Positions 44,180-56,385 of a stretch of 64,000 nucleotides of DNA are shown here, piece after piece. Source of the DNA: Siphonodentalium dalli. Lineage: Eukaryota; Mollusca; Scaphopoda; Gadilida; Siphonodentaliidae. The first letter of the stretch is position 1. Each line of letters begins with the position of its first letter. The stretch spans positions 114,376,509-114,440,508 of the forward strand of contig CP136068.1 of NCBI GenBank assembly GCA_032622095.1, written 5' to 3'. Below the pieces are notes generated by a model. It searched no databases and had not been told where the DNA came from. It saw only the letters and a list, made by a program, of their open reading frames with translations. A program made the translations under genes and the position numbers.

Positions 44180-44430
44180 GTGCTATTTAGGGATTTCTTT
44201 GTGATTGTCACCGTCTGGGCAGATTATACAGAAAGAAACTTGTGTTCGATCGGTCCAGAAATATTTCTATATGAGCGAGGTCAAGGTCAAGGACACGGTC
44301 GCACGTGAAATTGGACCCGCCCATATAGTTACCGGATCAAAGTAGGCATACATACCAAATTTGAATCGGATCGGTCGAGGTCCAGAAACATGCCTATATG
44401 AGCGTATATGAGCGAGGTCAAGGTAATTTT
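44180..44430 (+). repeat. Dispersed repeat shared with 28849-29060
   Basis: It carries GGTCAAGGTCAAGGACACGG, ACCAAATTTGAATCGGATCG and TATATGAGCGAGGTCAAGG twice. Orientation is opposite to the copy at 28.9 kb. Confidence 0.75.
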
Positions 44431-45679
44431 AAATGTGAATCTTATTTGGTGGGAATCTATACACTGATATTTATAAGAATTAAAAAAAAAAGCCACAGGT
44501 ACCCTCATGCGAGTGGTATAGCCTTTGCTCGTTAGTTATGTTAGTGTATGGTAAAATTAGTTTAGAGGGGTACTGTACGCTAATTTCAATAAATTCCCGG
44601 TGATAACAACGATCATATATCGATAATATATAGGAAACTAAGTAAGATTTTTTCTGTAAACGTTCAGGTTATCTTAAAATCAAAGTTAATAATTTGATAT
44701 AAATTTAATTTATGGAGCCATAAATTAAATTACGAATTTCCGTGTACAAGACGTATTCAAAATAATTCACGGATAGTGGATTGGGCAACGCGTGGCACAC
44801 TTGATCGGGTAAAATAATGATGTTGATACGGGGTGTAAACTCAAGACACTCACTGACTAGTGACTATATGGGACTAATATGCATATAATAATATAACATT
44901 CATTTGATATATTTGCTTGAAAACTGTCCAAACATTACTCGACAACGACAATTGGTATTTTCGCATTCCGGCTAATCTGTCATCCGTAACATAACTGCGT
45001 ACTCAACAGACTTTCAAATAATGGAAAGCTGGTTACCTTATTCTACGACTCAGAGACTATAGAAACCAACAACAACATTTGAGTACAGTACAGTTTTATG
45101 TTTGGGACTTAAATTCTATTTTTTATGACTTCAATGCGACTTTCTTGGATTATAATCCCCATAGAAAGGTACATGTAGTTCAAGTATTTTTTGACCTATT
45201 TCGATACCGAGAACAATTCAAAAGCGAATATTATTAAGTGTATTTTGGCACAGAAACTGCCATGTGGCTTTATGGCAATTGAACAATTATATCTTCACAA
45301 CTGTCATATTAATATGGGGACAGGAATCGTATCATTCATATAGTGAGCTAGCAAAACTGATACATGGCTCATTTGATATTTTTTTTGTTCAGTTATTCCG
45401 CGTGTATAATGTTTCGCTGTTTCTTAATTACAGTGGGCGTATGGGCGTTTTATTTATAGAGTGGGAACTTTTGGACGGATTAAAAGTCGAACTGCGACCC
45501 AGAGGCCGAGTCCGGTAAAAGGCGTAGTTGGGAATTTCAATTTCAATTTCAATTGTTATTCGGATGCCAAGAAGTGCAAGGCGATTAATTCTATGAGTTG
45601 GTCATTCGTGAAACCAATATATTTTATATTCTATAATTACAATCATGGGTATATAATATATGATCTTGAGCGCGTTACC
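44431..45679. other. Intergenic, nothing recognised
   Basis: AT-rich; a short hairpin ATTTAATTTATGGAGCCATAAATTAAAT lies near 44705-44732. The frame at 45264-45518 has no recognisable features. Confidence 0.4.
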
Positions 45680-45687
45680 ATGGTGAC

Positions 45688-46255
45688 CAGTGTTCACGCT
45701 GGCGGTAGCCATTTTAGCCATTTGCGAAAATAAATTGTAAATGGCGAAAAAAAATGACAAAATGGCGAACAAAATGGCTAAACAAATTTCCTCCCAAATG
45801 GTCCATCTGGACAATGTGGCTATTATAAACACACAAGCAATCATCGGTCTAAATACATCACGTGCAGCTGACACCAAAACAACAATTTAAGCGTCCGCAC
45901 CCAATGCATGTTACACGACCCGATGTGCTTGGAGCAATTAGTAATATTGGTGTTGATTTCACGCAGTGTCAATGGCAGACGCTTTGTGTTGTAATAAACG
46001 CAACTTTTGAGTGGAAAGGTGCTTAATCACATCAAGTGGCAGAGGTTTTTATTGCGAGTCAAATTTCCAAAATGAATTTCTTTCATTTGCAGTTTGATGC
46101 GTATTAACTTTTTTTCAAAAACTGACCGATCTTCCAACTGGCCGCGATTTATCTCAAAATATGTTCCCAAACAAGTGGTTAAAGTAAATTTAAAGTGGCT
46201 AAAAAAATTGGCTAAAATAATGGCTAAAGGAATTTCTGGGTCAGCGGGAACACTG
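45688..46255. mobile_element. hAT-type MITE with 8-bp target duplication
   Basis: The element begins CAGTGTTCACGCTG and ends CAGCGGGAACACTG. It is flanked on both sides by ATGGTGAC (45680-45687 and 46256-46263), a perfect 8-bp duplication, the hAT hallmark. Subterminal ATTTTAGCCA and TGGCTAAAAT blocks recur on both sides. At 568 bp with no transposase frame it is non-autonomous. Confidence 0.9.
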
Positions 46256-46263
46256 ATGGTGAC

Positions 46264-47204
46264 TATGGTGTTCTATTTTATATAGGCGAAGATGTGAATA
46301 ATCTTACTGCTATTCTCGAAAACAATTTATGACGTAAGTTCCCAGTCCGGATCTGGGAACTAGGACCACCAGAATTGATAAAACTGTGTTGGAAGAATAT
46401 ATTTTTTTATTTTATGAACAAAATCACAATTATCATAATATTTAATACATAAAGTGTAAAGGGAAAAAAATGAGATAAGTCATGTGGAGGCGACATGGCC
46501 TATCAGGTCGTCTTCCTGTCGCCATCCTAGCATTATAGATATTGGTATTGATTCTTTTAATAATGAGTCCGGTCACGTGAGAGCTGGTTACATCTTCTTT
46601 TTGTCAATTTTTCAAGTTTAAATCTAGTCGTTATGAATATAATTATTTATGAGATATTTCATCTTGATTAGAATTATTCAGTTTAACATAACATTGAAAT
46701 ATGTGTAATGGCGCAAGTGGACAGCTTGATAATTCATTTAGATCATTGAATCTTTTTCCATTAGTAATTTAGTGAGTATTTTTAATTTTCAGAATAATAT
46801 AAAAAATTTATTCTACAAGTTCAATGTCCACATGCACATATATGATTATAGATTCATATGCAAAAACATATATTAAATATAATTTTCAATGTATTACAAA
46901 TGTAGCAGAACCTATACGTTGGAGATACAGATCCTGGCCGAACTTAAAATTAATCCGTTCTGGCAATTTTGCAGCTGGAATTTTTGCAGTTTGCGGTGCA
47001 ATATTGCCAGCGTATGAACGTACCCTTATAACTATAACTTCCCGCAAAAGTGGCTTTGTTTATACCGTTGCTACATCCAACATGGCTCCGCGCAATGCAA
47101 ACTGGGATATGTGACGTCATATGGAAACGCTCTATATACGACGGTAATGCGACAAATATAGCGGGTTTCGTCAGACTCAGTACATGCAGCGTCTGAGTAT
47201 TCTT
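46264..47204. other. Intergenic, with one orphan element end
   Basis: Mostly unrecognised AT-rich DNA. Near 46990-47035 GCCAGCGTATGAACGTACCC matches the right end of the elements at 59330 and 60301, so a truncated relative lies here. The frame 46824-47114 is unsupported. Confidence 0.45.
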
Positions 47205-47604
47205 TTAACCCTTTACCCAACAGAAGGGCCCTGTGCCAATGCATTCTCTTATATATGCGAGTCGACCATAGGTCGCCTCGCATATATAAGAGAATGCATT
47301 GGCTTAACACATTAAAAATTATAAAATTGTTAAAGAATGTAAGAAAAAATGGTAAAAAGTGTTAAAAAAATATTTTTTTTAGGCCAATGCATTCTCTTAT
47401 ATATGCGAGGCGACCTATGGTCGACTCGCATATATAAGAGAATGCATTGGCACAGGGCATAACTGTAACTATCACAATGTGGTCAAGGAGCCGGTTCAAA
47501 TGATATCCATATTTGTATGGTTTTATTGAGACAGACCGAAGATATTTTAGGCTGTTGAAGCTTTATTTGGCCGGTTTTGGCCGGTTTGTTGGGTAAAGGG
47601 TTAA
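47205..47604 (+). mobile_element. TTAA-flanked piggyBac-like MITE, copy 2
   Basis: TTAA (47205-47208), then CCCTTTACCCAACAGAAGGG. The right end TTGTTGGGTAAAGGG precedes TTAA (47601-47604). It is 392 bp between the duplications, with two palindromic cores (about 47235-47305 and 47381-47453). It is nearly identical to 51628-52027. Confidence 0.88.
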
Positions 47605-48732
47605 TCAGAACTGGCATTATCCAATCTGGAAGAAGTGAAAATCATCTACTGTATAATATATTTCAACCACCTCGATTGTACAATTTAAAAAAGATATAAC
47701 GTCTGAAATATACCGGCAGTAACTGATGTAAACAATACTTCTTTATACTCGCGGGACGAATTAATCGCGATATACACATAGCAATCATTCTGACAAGGTG
47801 AGCCACGACTTATAATCCATGTTTGGTAATCTAAATTATGACAATACTCAATAGATGAATTTGTGGGTGGAGGACAGGCCTTTCGGTTGGTATAATGGTT
47901 CTAGCGAAATCTGACTGTAATAATTGTGAAAACTTATATTTTCTGGGATTATTTTGTGGACGAAATTGTCTCGCGGCGATGATTAAAACGCATTTTTTTT
48001 CCGTGATAGAATACTGACAACTGCTTCCAACTCATCGCCGGGGGCCGAATATTAGTGACGAGATATTCACTTACTTTAAACTGTTTAGAAGTGGCAGCAA
48101 AAACGCTGTCAGAAAGTGTCTGCAAACTTTGACAAAAAAAATTCCTCGCCTCGGACACCGTTACTTCCGGTTTTAGTTTGTGTCCGTTGATTCACTGTGA
48201 ATATGTTTCTTAGTTATTACATGTTTCTTATTAATATACTTCACTGTAGATGAATGTCCGAAACTCGAAATTGCAAGATTTAAGCAACTTTGCTTTGCGT
48301 CGATTACTATTATGGAATTTCTCCCGAATAATGAATTCAATGTTTATTGCAATATCGGCTCACAATAGTAACAAAACAAAAAAATGCAATCTCGAGCTGG
48401 GACCACACCAACTGTGAAGTAGAGGACCAAGTATTAACATAGAAATATATTATTTGCCTTATTTGTTCAATGTTAAAAAGTTCCCTGTCATAACGGATCA
48501 GAACATAAAAAAGTTCCAAGGTTTTGTGCTGGTGGAATATAATCTCTACAGGCACAGCTGTAGATTACAGATTCATGACATGACCTACACAAAACCAGGT
48601 TTTAATAAAGTGGAGTACGCTTTGACCGAGTTGATAAGAAGTTCAAGGTGTCTACAACTAGTTTGGAGAAAAGGAGTGTGAAATTCTTATCAGCTCAGGG
48701 ATCGGTGTATCCACTGGATGTATGGCAGACAG
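47605..48732. other. Upstream region of the secreted-protein gene
   Basis: It includes a fragment of the GGGTTACCCGG repeat family (about 47745-47850: ATTAATCGCGATA, GACAAGGTGAGCCAC). From 48000 on it appears unique. CTTATCAGC near 48690 fits a GATA-factor site. The frame at 48454-48681 has no recognisable family. Confidence 0.4.
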
Positions 48733-48740
48733 TATAAATA
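48733..48740 (+). promoter_or_regulatory. TATA box of the secreted-protein gene
   Basis: TATAAATA lies 55 bases before the start codon, leaving room for a transcription start near 48763-48770 and a 5' leader of about 25-30 bases. The spacing is typical of animal TATA promoters. Confidence 0.6.
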
Positions 48741-48794
48741 CACCAAATGAGTTATACTCTGCCTTAGTTGTCTCAAAACTCCAAGAAAATCACC

Positions 48795-48825
48795 ATGAAG
48801 CTTTTATTATTGGCGTGCCTTGTCG
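48795..48825 (+). CDS. Secreted six-cysteine-module protein, exon 1 (signal peptide)
   Basis: The ATG in the context AAAATCACCATGA encodes MKLLLLACLV and one base of the next codon, then the donor GTGAGT (48826). This is a typical hydrophobic signal sequence split by a phase-1 intron. With five further exons (54558, 55886, 57333, 62011, 62503), every junction is phase 1 and the total is 357 bases, giving a 118-residue precursor with a stop at 62538-62540. Residues 16-46 and 76-105 are two modules with C-x5-C-x(4,5)-C-x8-C-x6-C-M-C, joined by a His/Gly/Asn-rich linker. I do not recognise the family: the spacing is not EGF, and the x(4,5) gap does not fit CS-alpha-beta defensins. The product is probably extracellular with three disulfides per module. 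Confidence 0.7.
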
Positions 48826-48831
48826 GTGAGT

Positions 48832-50187
48832 ATTAACTCTGTCACTTCTTGTATTAACTAACCGGTCAAGTGGTCCTGCTTGTCTGCTATGGTGTTGGTG
48901 GGTCCAACCGAATTGCTATGGTGCTGGCAGGGCAAACTGATGTCGTTACGAACAAGTACCGTTATTTTTTCTAAAGTTGTCATTTTCACTGTGTTTTGCT
49001 AATCCGAGCGATCGAGAATACATAACGGTACAAAACATTCAAGAACACACACACACATACATATCTATAAATAATAATGGCTGCGCTGGTGTTTAAAACC
49101 GACGTGAATAGCCTTGTTGATTATAGTCGATTTGCAACAACATATTCAATCAGTATTACAACCGTGCAGTATTAAGATATTTCGCAACGAATATAATATG
49201 GTTTTGAATGTTTGATTCACATAATAGGCTGACTAACAACTGCATAATTATGTGATATTCATACTACATGTGCTTCTTCTACTGTGTTAGACACTTCTGA
49301 TATATACCAGTAACTGATTGGTGCTTCAATAGAAGATCACAACATACCTGTTTCTACAGGGCAAATAACAACTTTAGAACAATTAACGATACATTTTCTT
49401 AACAGCATCAGTTTGCACTAGCATCATCATAGCAATTCAGAAGAACCTACCAGCATCATATAGCATAATTATTAGCAGGACCACTTGACCAGGGGTGCCG
49501 GTGTGGTTGAGATGTGGCAAGGGGGTTACTTGTAAGCAATCGTATATATATCTGAGAGATAGTTTGTTCCATATGGAACCGTCATTTGTTGTCCTGATCA
49601 CACAGCTTATATTTTCATAATCATATGCTTGAATGATTCGAATAAGCTCGCGATTTGTTCGGTTCTATGTTCAAATTCCAACAATCATATAAAAACAAGC
49701 ACACACACACACCCAAAAAACTGTTTTGCAAACATTCTTTATCAGTGAATATTCTGAAAAAGTAACAAGCACAAATCGAGAATGCCCAGACTGTATACCT
49801 ATTTTTCATAAATCCCGTGTGTGGTTCATATCTTTACATCACCGGCCTCATTAAGGTAACCCTACTCAACAATTTATGCCATCATATGTAATTCATGGTT
49901 CAAATTACAGCTGGAGATTAGGAATTCGGGGTGTGACCCTAGATAATTTGAGAGTTGTTTTTGGGCAGTTCTGTGGCTATGATGCCCCCGTATTTATTAC
50001 ACATCTATCAACGTAATTCGCATGATCGCACGAGTTTCCAGGCCTGTGATAATTCTCAGAATCGCACTAGTGCAATCTGTCGACGGAACTATTTCATTCA
50101 GTGTTAAAACTCAATTAAATTCACATTTTCTGTACCGGAGATGTACGACTGTGAGTCATCTTACTATGATACGGAGATATGTAATAA
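48832..50187 (+). other. Intron 1, first part
   Basis: Mostly unrecognised sequence with short CA runs (49041-49056, 49700-49714). No additional phase-1 cysteine exon was found here. Confidence 0.45.
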
Positions 50188-50329
50188 AAATAGAACCGCA
50201 TCAGTGTCTGGATTTGACGAATTATCGCACCACTCGATTTGTTGGCGGAACGCACTCGAGGTATCGCCCCGCCATCAAATCTCGTGAGATAATTTCGTCA
50301 AAATCCAGACACTCATGAATGCGGTTCTA
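50188..50329. repeat. Intronic hairpin
   Basis: AATAGAACCGCATCAGTGTC and TGGATTTGACGAATTATC pair with GATAATTTCGTCAAAATCCA and GACACTCATGAATGCGGTTCT. The loop contains GTTGGCGGAACGC. Confidence 0.8.
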
Positions 50330-50570
50330 TCTATATATTGCATGATTTGGCGTATACATTGTTTGTATAAAGCTTATAGGGTTAAGTTCCCATGGTGTTA
50401 TCCCTGAGCATCATTATTAATCCAACCGTCATTAACCCCACAGTGGGATCTAGCCCGGTGCATGAATCTACCCATTTATGGTCGAGTAACCCAAATCTGC
50501 TCAATTTGTGAATTGGGAGCCTCGCATATATAAGATAATACATTGGCCTAACAATATTGCATTTGTCCTT

Positions 50571-50646
50571 GTATGACAATGTATTCTTTTATATGTGTGA
50601 GGCACCATATATGTGAGACTCGCATATATGAGGGAATGCACCGACA
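50571..50646. repeat. Diverged palindromic core
   Basis: GACAATGTATTCTTTTATAT and ATATGAGGGAATGCACCGAC flank a short loop; it is a degraded relative of the CCAATGCATTCTC core. A half core precedes it (about 50518-50552), and an end like that of 8244-8513 (GCAGCTCCCGTCGCGAACCT) follows at about 50700. Confidence 0.65.
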
Positions 50647-51627
50647 CAGGGTCTCATATGGGAGAATGCACTGACACAGGATCTTTGACACTGCATTAGC
50701 GCAGCTCCCGTCGCGAACCTCATGAATGGGTTAATATAATATCCTAATCTATCTGTTTGATATCAATATTTGGGCATTGAACACGTTGAAATAGAAATGG
50801 GCTGTGAAATTGTATTGGGCTGCTTTAAATTGCCACTACCAGTTATGAGTTTTCATGAGTTTGTGTCAACAATAGTGTATTTGACCAAAAACAGAACATC
50901 ACATTGACAGTTTATATGTAGACAAACAAACAGTTTAAATGAGGATGGTATATGGCAAGCAACAACAATCATTTTCTCTAGAAATGTTACCACAAGTGTC
51001 AATGCTGATATAGGGTAACATGAGTTCTGAGTCTTCTGAGTCTTTTGGAGGAGCATGCACAATTGCGGAACGATATATACTAGCAGCAGTTCCCATCTGC
51101 CCACAATGAAAACTGTATAGGTTAAAAGTTTTAGTAGCATAGATAGGATAGGATAATTTATATACAATACACACCTGAATTATACAATGGCAGTAACACA
51201 TAATAAGGTAATGCGCTATATTGTTGTGGGGGGAGCCTAGCCATATCGTGGTGTCTTCCAGCTACCCCATAACGCAACGCTAGTGTAATTATAGATCCAA
51301 GCAACGTTGACTACATTTGTTGAGAAACTATAGTTCAACTTAACTAGTTGAGTAAACTTTCTACTCATATTTGTAAGCGAAATCGATTATTGTGGAATTG
51401 TTCGGGTGCGTAAAACTGTACTGATAGTTTTCAGGCGCTATGTCAACTGGAGGCATGTAAACGTCTACTAACATAGCCGAAAAATTCAAGCAAATCGACC
51501 ATACCACTCCATAGAAAACATCATTCGAACTCCGCTCAATTGTAAATATTTACTTCTCGATTCGAGACGCAACAATCAGCGATAAACTAATGAAAACGAG
51601 TTGGCCACCGAGAGTCATTGCATTTAA

Positions 51628-52027
51628 TTAACCCTTTACCCAACAGTACGGCCCTGTGCCAATGCATTCTCTTATATATGCGAGTCGACCATAGGTCGCC
51701 TCGCATATATAAGAGAATGCATTGGCTTAATACATTAAACATTATAAAATTGTTAAAGAATGTAAGAAAAAATGGTAAAAAGTGTTAAAAAAAGATTTTT
51801 TTTAGGCCAATGCATTCTCTTATATATGCGAGACGACCTATGGTCGACTCGCATATATAAGAGAATGCATTGGCACAGGGCATAGCTGTAACTATCACAA
51901 TGTGGTCAAGGAGCCGGTTCCAATGATATCCATATTTGTATGGTTCTATTGAGACAGACCGAAGATATTTTAGGCTGTTGAAGCTTTATTTGGCCGGTTT
52001 TGGCCGTTTTGTTGGGTAAAGGGTTAA
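51628..52027 (+). mobile_element. TTAA-flanked piggyBac-like MITE, copy 3
   Basis: TTAA (51628-51631), CCCTTTACCCAACAGTACGG, two palindromic cores (about 51656-51727 and 51805-51875), GACAGACCGAAGATATTTTA and the right end TTGTTGGGTAAAGGG with TTAA (52024-52027). It is nearly identical to copy 2 although 4.4 kb away, so insertion was recent. It lies in intron 1 of the secreted-protein gene. Confidence 0.88.
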
Positions 52028-52754
52028 TATATAAGAATGACGGCGTGTGTCGTAAATTTGAATTTAAAATTTATAAAAAAATAACTACTTTGAGCAAGTT
52101 TATTCTTCATTTCTATTATGATTACCCTACCGGAGTGTTTCACATCACTTTAACAACAGATTGACTGTACACAGCAGTTGTGAAAATCTTGATTAACTTA
52201 GACAAATTTGAAAAAAAATGTAGCTAACGCTGAGTTATCATCGGTTTTCTAAGACAGGAAAAGGTGCATGGCAGCATGAGGAGAGTTGGCCAGGAATATG
52301 TTTTGCGAGTACAAATGTATTTATTCGCAAAACTGAACCGGATAATATATATTCAGAATAAGCGACCTAATTGGAAATATCGGGAAATTAATGAAATTCC
52401 CGATGGAGTATCCGATAATGGTCTGGTGAAAGATTTGATATTATGCTGTTGTATCAATTGATTCATCTCTGGAATCAGTCTGGCTTATATGTGTCCACGA
52501 TATTAGAACATCTGCTTCGAAATTTGTACTCTTTAAAGCGGTCATTTGTATACACGGGGCATGACATGCATGGTCGTTCATTTGATTCGAACTCTCTTGA
52601 TGCCTATACACATGTATATATACTAGAATACAGAAACGCGGTCCGATATATGCACTCAACGCAAAACAATTTAAAATTATTGGTAGGGTGATCAAATATA
52701 GAATGGAGAATAATCTTGCTCAAAATAGTTATATTTTACAAATGTTGTATACAA
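52028..52754. other. Intron 1, nothing recognised
   Basis: AT-rich sequence with no repeat that I can match elsewhere in the window. Overlapping frames near 52264-52695 have no family features. Confidence 0.4.
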
Positions 52755-53875
52755 ATTGACAACAAAATGTCCTTTGTTACGTTCTGGTGTTCGGGTGCAT
52801 GTCAAATTCGTATTTATATTAGAAATGGAATGGCTAATAGTATGCTTCTCTTGTCACGGCATGGCGGCGTGGGAACTCTTTATTTCAATAAGAAATGTAT
52901 TTACCCCCCCCCCCCCCGCCTCAGCATATGTGCACGCATAGGCGTAGCCAGTTTGTTCTAAGGCGGATTCGTCAGTTGATAGCAGCGACATCATTGATAC
53001 GGGGAGCCCAGTCGATGGGTTGATATCATGGACGCCTCACACACCAACAACTTCAGAATTCCTGATGACGAACATTATGAATAACTAACTTTCAATTCCC
53101 TTATATATGCTATAATCGAACCACTGCTCTGGTAGTTCGTGTGCGACATAATGGATATACTATGCAAGTATTCTCCTAGTGGATTAATGCCAATAGTTTA
53201 GTACGAAAGTTTCTGGTCCTCTGGACGCCTACCAATTCACAACAATAATTAAAATAGCACCCATTTCCAACGATGATTGAACGTTCGACTCTACAACCCA
53301 TGCACTTCCACGACACAATCAACATCTTTACTTATATGCACACTCAACTTGATGACAAATTGATGCCAATAGTTTAGTACGAAAGTTTTTGGTCCTCTGG
53401 ACGCCTACCAATTCTTCAGTTCGAGGGTATTCGGGGCACAACAGTAATTAAAATAGCATCAATTTCCAACGATGGTTGAACGTTCGACCCTACAACCCAT
53501 GTACTTCCACGACACAATCAACACCTTTACTTATATGCACACTCAACCTAATGACAAACTAATTTTGCGTCCTTTTCCAATGTTATGGTATATAACGCAT
53601 GGAAGTTTCATCTATACAGTAGCAAAGCAAGTGTGGGTTTGTGTGCGACGTCATATGACGTCATTTCGACAAACGTCATAAGAAATAGTGTATACTTGAG
53701 TGGAAATACGGCGTTGAAAGTTGGTGAGTCATCTTCTACGGCACAATGTAGGCAGTGGTCCATATTTGGGCTACGTTGGACGCATGGTTGAAAAGTTATA
53801 AACACACCAAAAAGCGTGACCGAGTTATACACACACAGACATACACACAGACAGACGGGTTTTTATATATATACT
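52755..53875 (+). mobile_element. Dispersed non-coding element, copy 2
   Basis: Collinear with 41990-43770 without its insertion. It holds an internal duplication: the block from CCAATAGTTTAGTACGAAAG to CCCATGTACTTCCACGACAC is present at about 53189-53320 and again at 53346-53520. It ends GCGTGACCGAGTTATACACA with an ACACACAGACAGAC tail. Confidence 0.75.
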
Positions 53876-53878
53876 AGG

Positions 53879-54545
53879 GGGTTGCCCGTCACAAAATGAC
53901 GGGTATACAAATGTTCTTTGTTACTTTCTAGTGTCCGCAGAACACTTTATTTCACTAAAACTGTATTTCTACACACATCCACCCCACATATACGCATGCA
54001 CACATTGAACGAAACAAAATCAGCATATTACTTTAAATATTACTATATACTAACTGAAACTAAAGGGGGCTTGCGGCACATTTTGATCTTAAACGGACCC
54101 CCTTGGGAGCCTGCATTCAGCTTGCAGCCTAAGGATCACAGGCCCATTTGTGGGAACAATTTATTTGAAATAAAACTGTATTTTCTACCCCCCCACTCTC
54201 TCCAACCCACATATACATGTATATGAAAGATTAAAAGAGCATCAATTAGCGTCGGCAGTATTGTTTACACTGCATTGGTCCCGGCCCGGAAATGTTGTTT
54301 TTCTAACCGAGTTCCGGCGAATCTGATGAACGGTATACCCACGGAACCACTGACGGGAGGTCAGTCTGTGTCCAATCGCCATCTTCCGCACAACTTTCAT
54401 AACACAGACAGCATTCTTTACTTATGTTCACACCGAACTGGCAAATTAAAATACCATATTAGCACCCATTCCCAACGATGGTAGAGCGTTCGAGTTACTT
54501 CTATTCACACTCAACCTGAACTGACAATATATACATATATACAAA
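53879..54545 (+). mobile_element. Dispersed non-coding element, copy 3 (partial)
   Basis: It begins GTTGCCCGTCACAAAATGACGG directly after the tail of copy 2, so the two sit head to tail. The middle is altered, and AACGATGGTAGAGCGTTCGA and CACTCAACCTGAACTGAC mark the later part. It ends a few bases before the acceptor of exon 2. Confidence 0.65.
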
Positions 54546-54557
54546 TTTATGTTGCAG

Positions 54558-54668
54558 CTTATGTATGTTCGTGCAGTGTGGACAACGAGTGTGTCAAAGA
54601 GATACTCTGCCCGAGTCATGCTGAGATTGCAGAATGCAACCATATGGAAAATAAATGCATGTGCAGAG
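54558..54668 (+). CDS. Secreted six-cysteine-module protein, exon 2 (module 1)
   Basis: A 111-base exon, phase 1 at both ends, after acceptor TTATGTTGCAG (ends 54557) and before donor GTATGT (54669). Joined to exon 1 it reads AYVCSCSVDNEC, then a segment with CPSHAEIAEC, ending NKCMCR. Module 1 has cysteines at precursor residues 16, 22, 28, 37, 44 and 46; an extra cysteine at 14 lies near the probable signal cleavage. Exon 5 encodes a second module of the same pattern with little sequence identity beyond the cysteines, CPS and CMC, which suggests an old exon duplication. Confidence 0.72.
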
Positions 54669-54674
54669 GTATGT

Positions 54675-54830
54675 TGTCAAAATCGTTAAAGAATGTAAGA
54701 AACAATGATAAAAAATGATTTAAAAATGTTAAAGAATGAAAGAAAAAATTATAAAAAATGACAAAAATTGTTAAAGAATGTATGAAAAAAATGATAAAAA
54801 AAATATGATGAAATTGCTATAATAGCGTGA
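54675..54830. repeat. AT-rich GTTAAAGAATGTAAG repeat
   Basis: Degenerate tandem units of the type seen at 3310-3655 start six bases after the splice donor of exon 2. Confidence 0.75.
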
Positions 54831-54984
54831 CCTCTTTTCATTGTTCATGCACGAAGCGATAATTAATCGCTCACTCATTATCCCGAACAGCGAATACAAT
54901 ATTTTTCGGCTAATGTGCTTTGCACTAAACTCTGAAAAATTATTATTATGAAGATGAATATATATATAATTGGAAGTCAGCTAA

Positions 54985-55800
54985 TAGACAAATTCGTATA
55001 AAATATAGTGCTCACGTCTCATCCGATTTGGCGTATTTAAACCACACGATTAGATTCCTCGTATCATGGAGCAGAATATGAATCCATTTGGTGGAAATCG
55101 GCACTAAATTTTTTTGTTTATCATGTTTGGTGTCCCTGTCCCACTCGTTGTAGACATGACTCAAAGGCCCAACGTTTGACATCTTTAAACCACACAATCA
55201 GACTCCTGACATCATGGAGGTTATTATGTATAAGTTTTGTGGTAATCTGTGACTAATCAAACTCTTATCAAATTGAGTGCCCCCATCTCCCATCCAAGCG
55301 GCCCCAATTTGGCGTTTTTAAATCCCACGATTAGAATCCTTGTATCATGGAGAAGAATGTGTATCAATTTGGAGGAAATCGGCGTTAAAATTTATTTCAA
55401 TTTTGGTGACCATCTCCCTTTCCATGCACCCCTGACTCGAACGGCACAACTGTATGTTCAATTTGGTGGAAATCGGCGCTAAAAATATTTATATAAATTT
55501 TGGTTACCCTCTCCCCTTCCATGCACCCCTGACTCGAACGGCACAACTTTTGACATCTTTAAACCACACTAGTAGATTCCACATATCATGGTGGTAATTA
55601 TATATAAGTTTGGTGGAAATCGGCGACAAAAACAATGCTCCCTTTTCTGCCCCTCACGGCGTCACTTTAGCAAATTCTAACGCACACCGTTATCTTCTTC
55701 GTAAAAAGTTACCCATGTTAGACCCTTTTGTTTCCATCTAGATGGTCCCCCGTGAAATTCTATAGAGCACAGAGACAAACAGATATTCGCAAATATAGAT
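54985..55800 (+). repeat. Second array of TTAGATTCCTTGTATCATGG units
   Basis: Same half-units and orientation as 38436-40500, about three unit pairs, ending ATTCTATAGAGCACAGAGAC and a GATATA tail. It is a dispersed element with internally repeated structure. Confidence 0.75.
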
Positions 55801-55885
55801 ATAGATATACGATGCAGCATGTTGCCACTTCGATGTGACTATGCTAATCAACAATTCAATTTAGTTCCTCTTTTTGCCATTTCAG

Positions 55886-55903
55886 ATGAGCACGGCAATC
55901 ACC
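55886..55903 (+). CDS. Secreted six-cysteine-module protein, exon 3 (18-base microexon)
   Basis: Acceptor TTTTTGCCATTTCAG (ends 55885) and donor GTGAGT (55904) define an 18-base exon encoding, with the split codons, DEHGNH. It is phase 1 at both ends, so inclusion or skipping keeps the frame. Its length makes it invisible to reading-frame scans. Support comes from strong flanking splice sites and from composition that fits the next linker exon; transcript evidence would settle it. Confidence 0.6.
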
Positions 55904-55914
55904 GTGAGTATACC

Positions 55915-56385
55915 GTATGATCAAAAATAGAGGATCTCTAATGTGTCGCAATATTCTATGCGAAATGTATTAACCGATTGCACTAAATTCGATTCGAGTC
56001 GAGCTTTGACGAGGCACGAATCGAGTTTAGTGCACAAGGTTAATACATTTCGTATAGAATTGCGACGAATGTTAGATCCATTATATCACATAATCAATCA
56101 CATTTTAGCAAGGGAAAACGATATCGAAACGACTAGGGTTTCACAAAATTAATATTTATTTCCTTATCACGACCAAAGAGGAAGTAAAGACACCTTCAAG
56201 AAAAAATATATTTCCATTTTAAATATGTCTTTTTATATTGACAAAAGTGTTCAACCACGTTTATCAACCATGTTCAACCCAATGCCACAACTAAATAACC
56301 CAACACAAATTGAATATCATAATTATATTCTAATTAATAATACTAAAGTTCCAGCAGTGCTGTCGATATCATTGCGCTAAGCTCT
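55915..56385 (+). repeat. Dispersed element shared with 5880-6440
   Basis: A hairpin (about 55925-56075) with TTTAGTGCA and TTCGTATAGAATTGCGACGA, then AGGAAGTAAAGACACCTTCA and an end with GTCGATATCATTGCGC. It starts about 12 bases after the microexon donor. Confidence 0.65.

Noticed and set aside
45264-45877. Overlapping frames of 84-91 residues just before and into the hAT MITE
   Set aside because: No domain or splice support; the minus-strand one crosses the MITE boundary.
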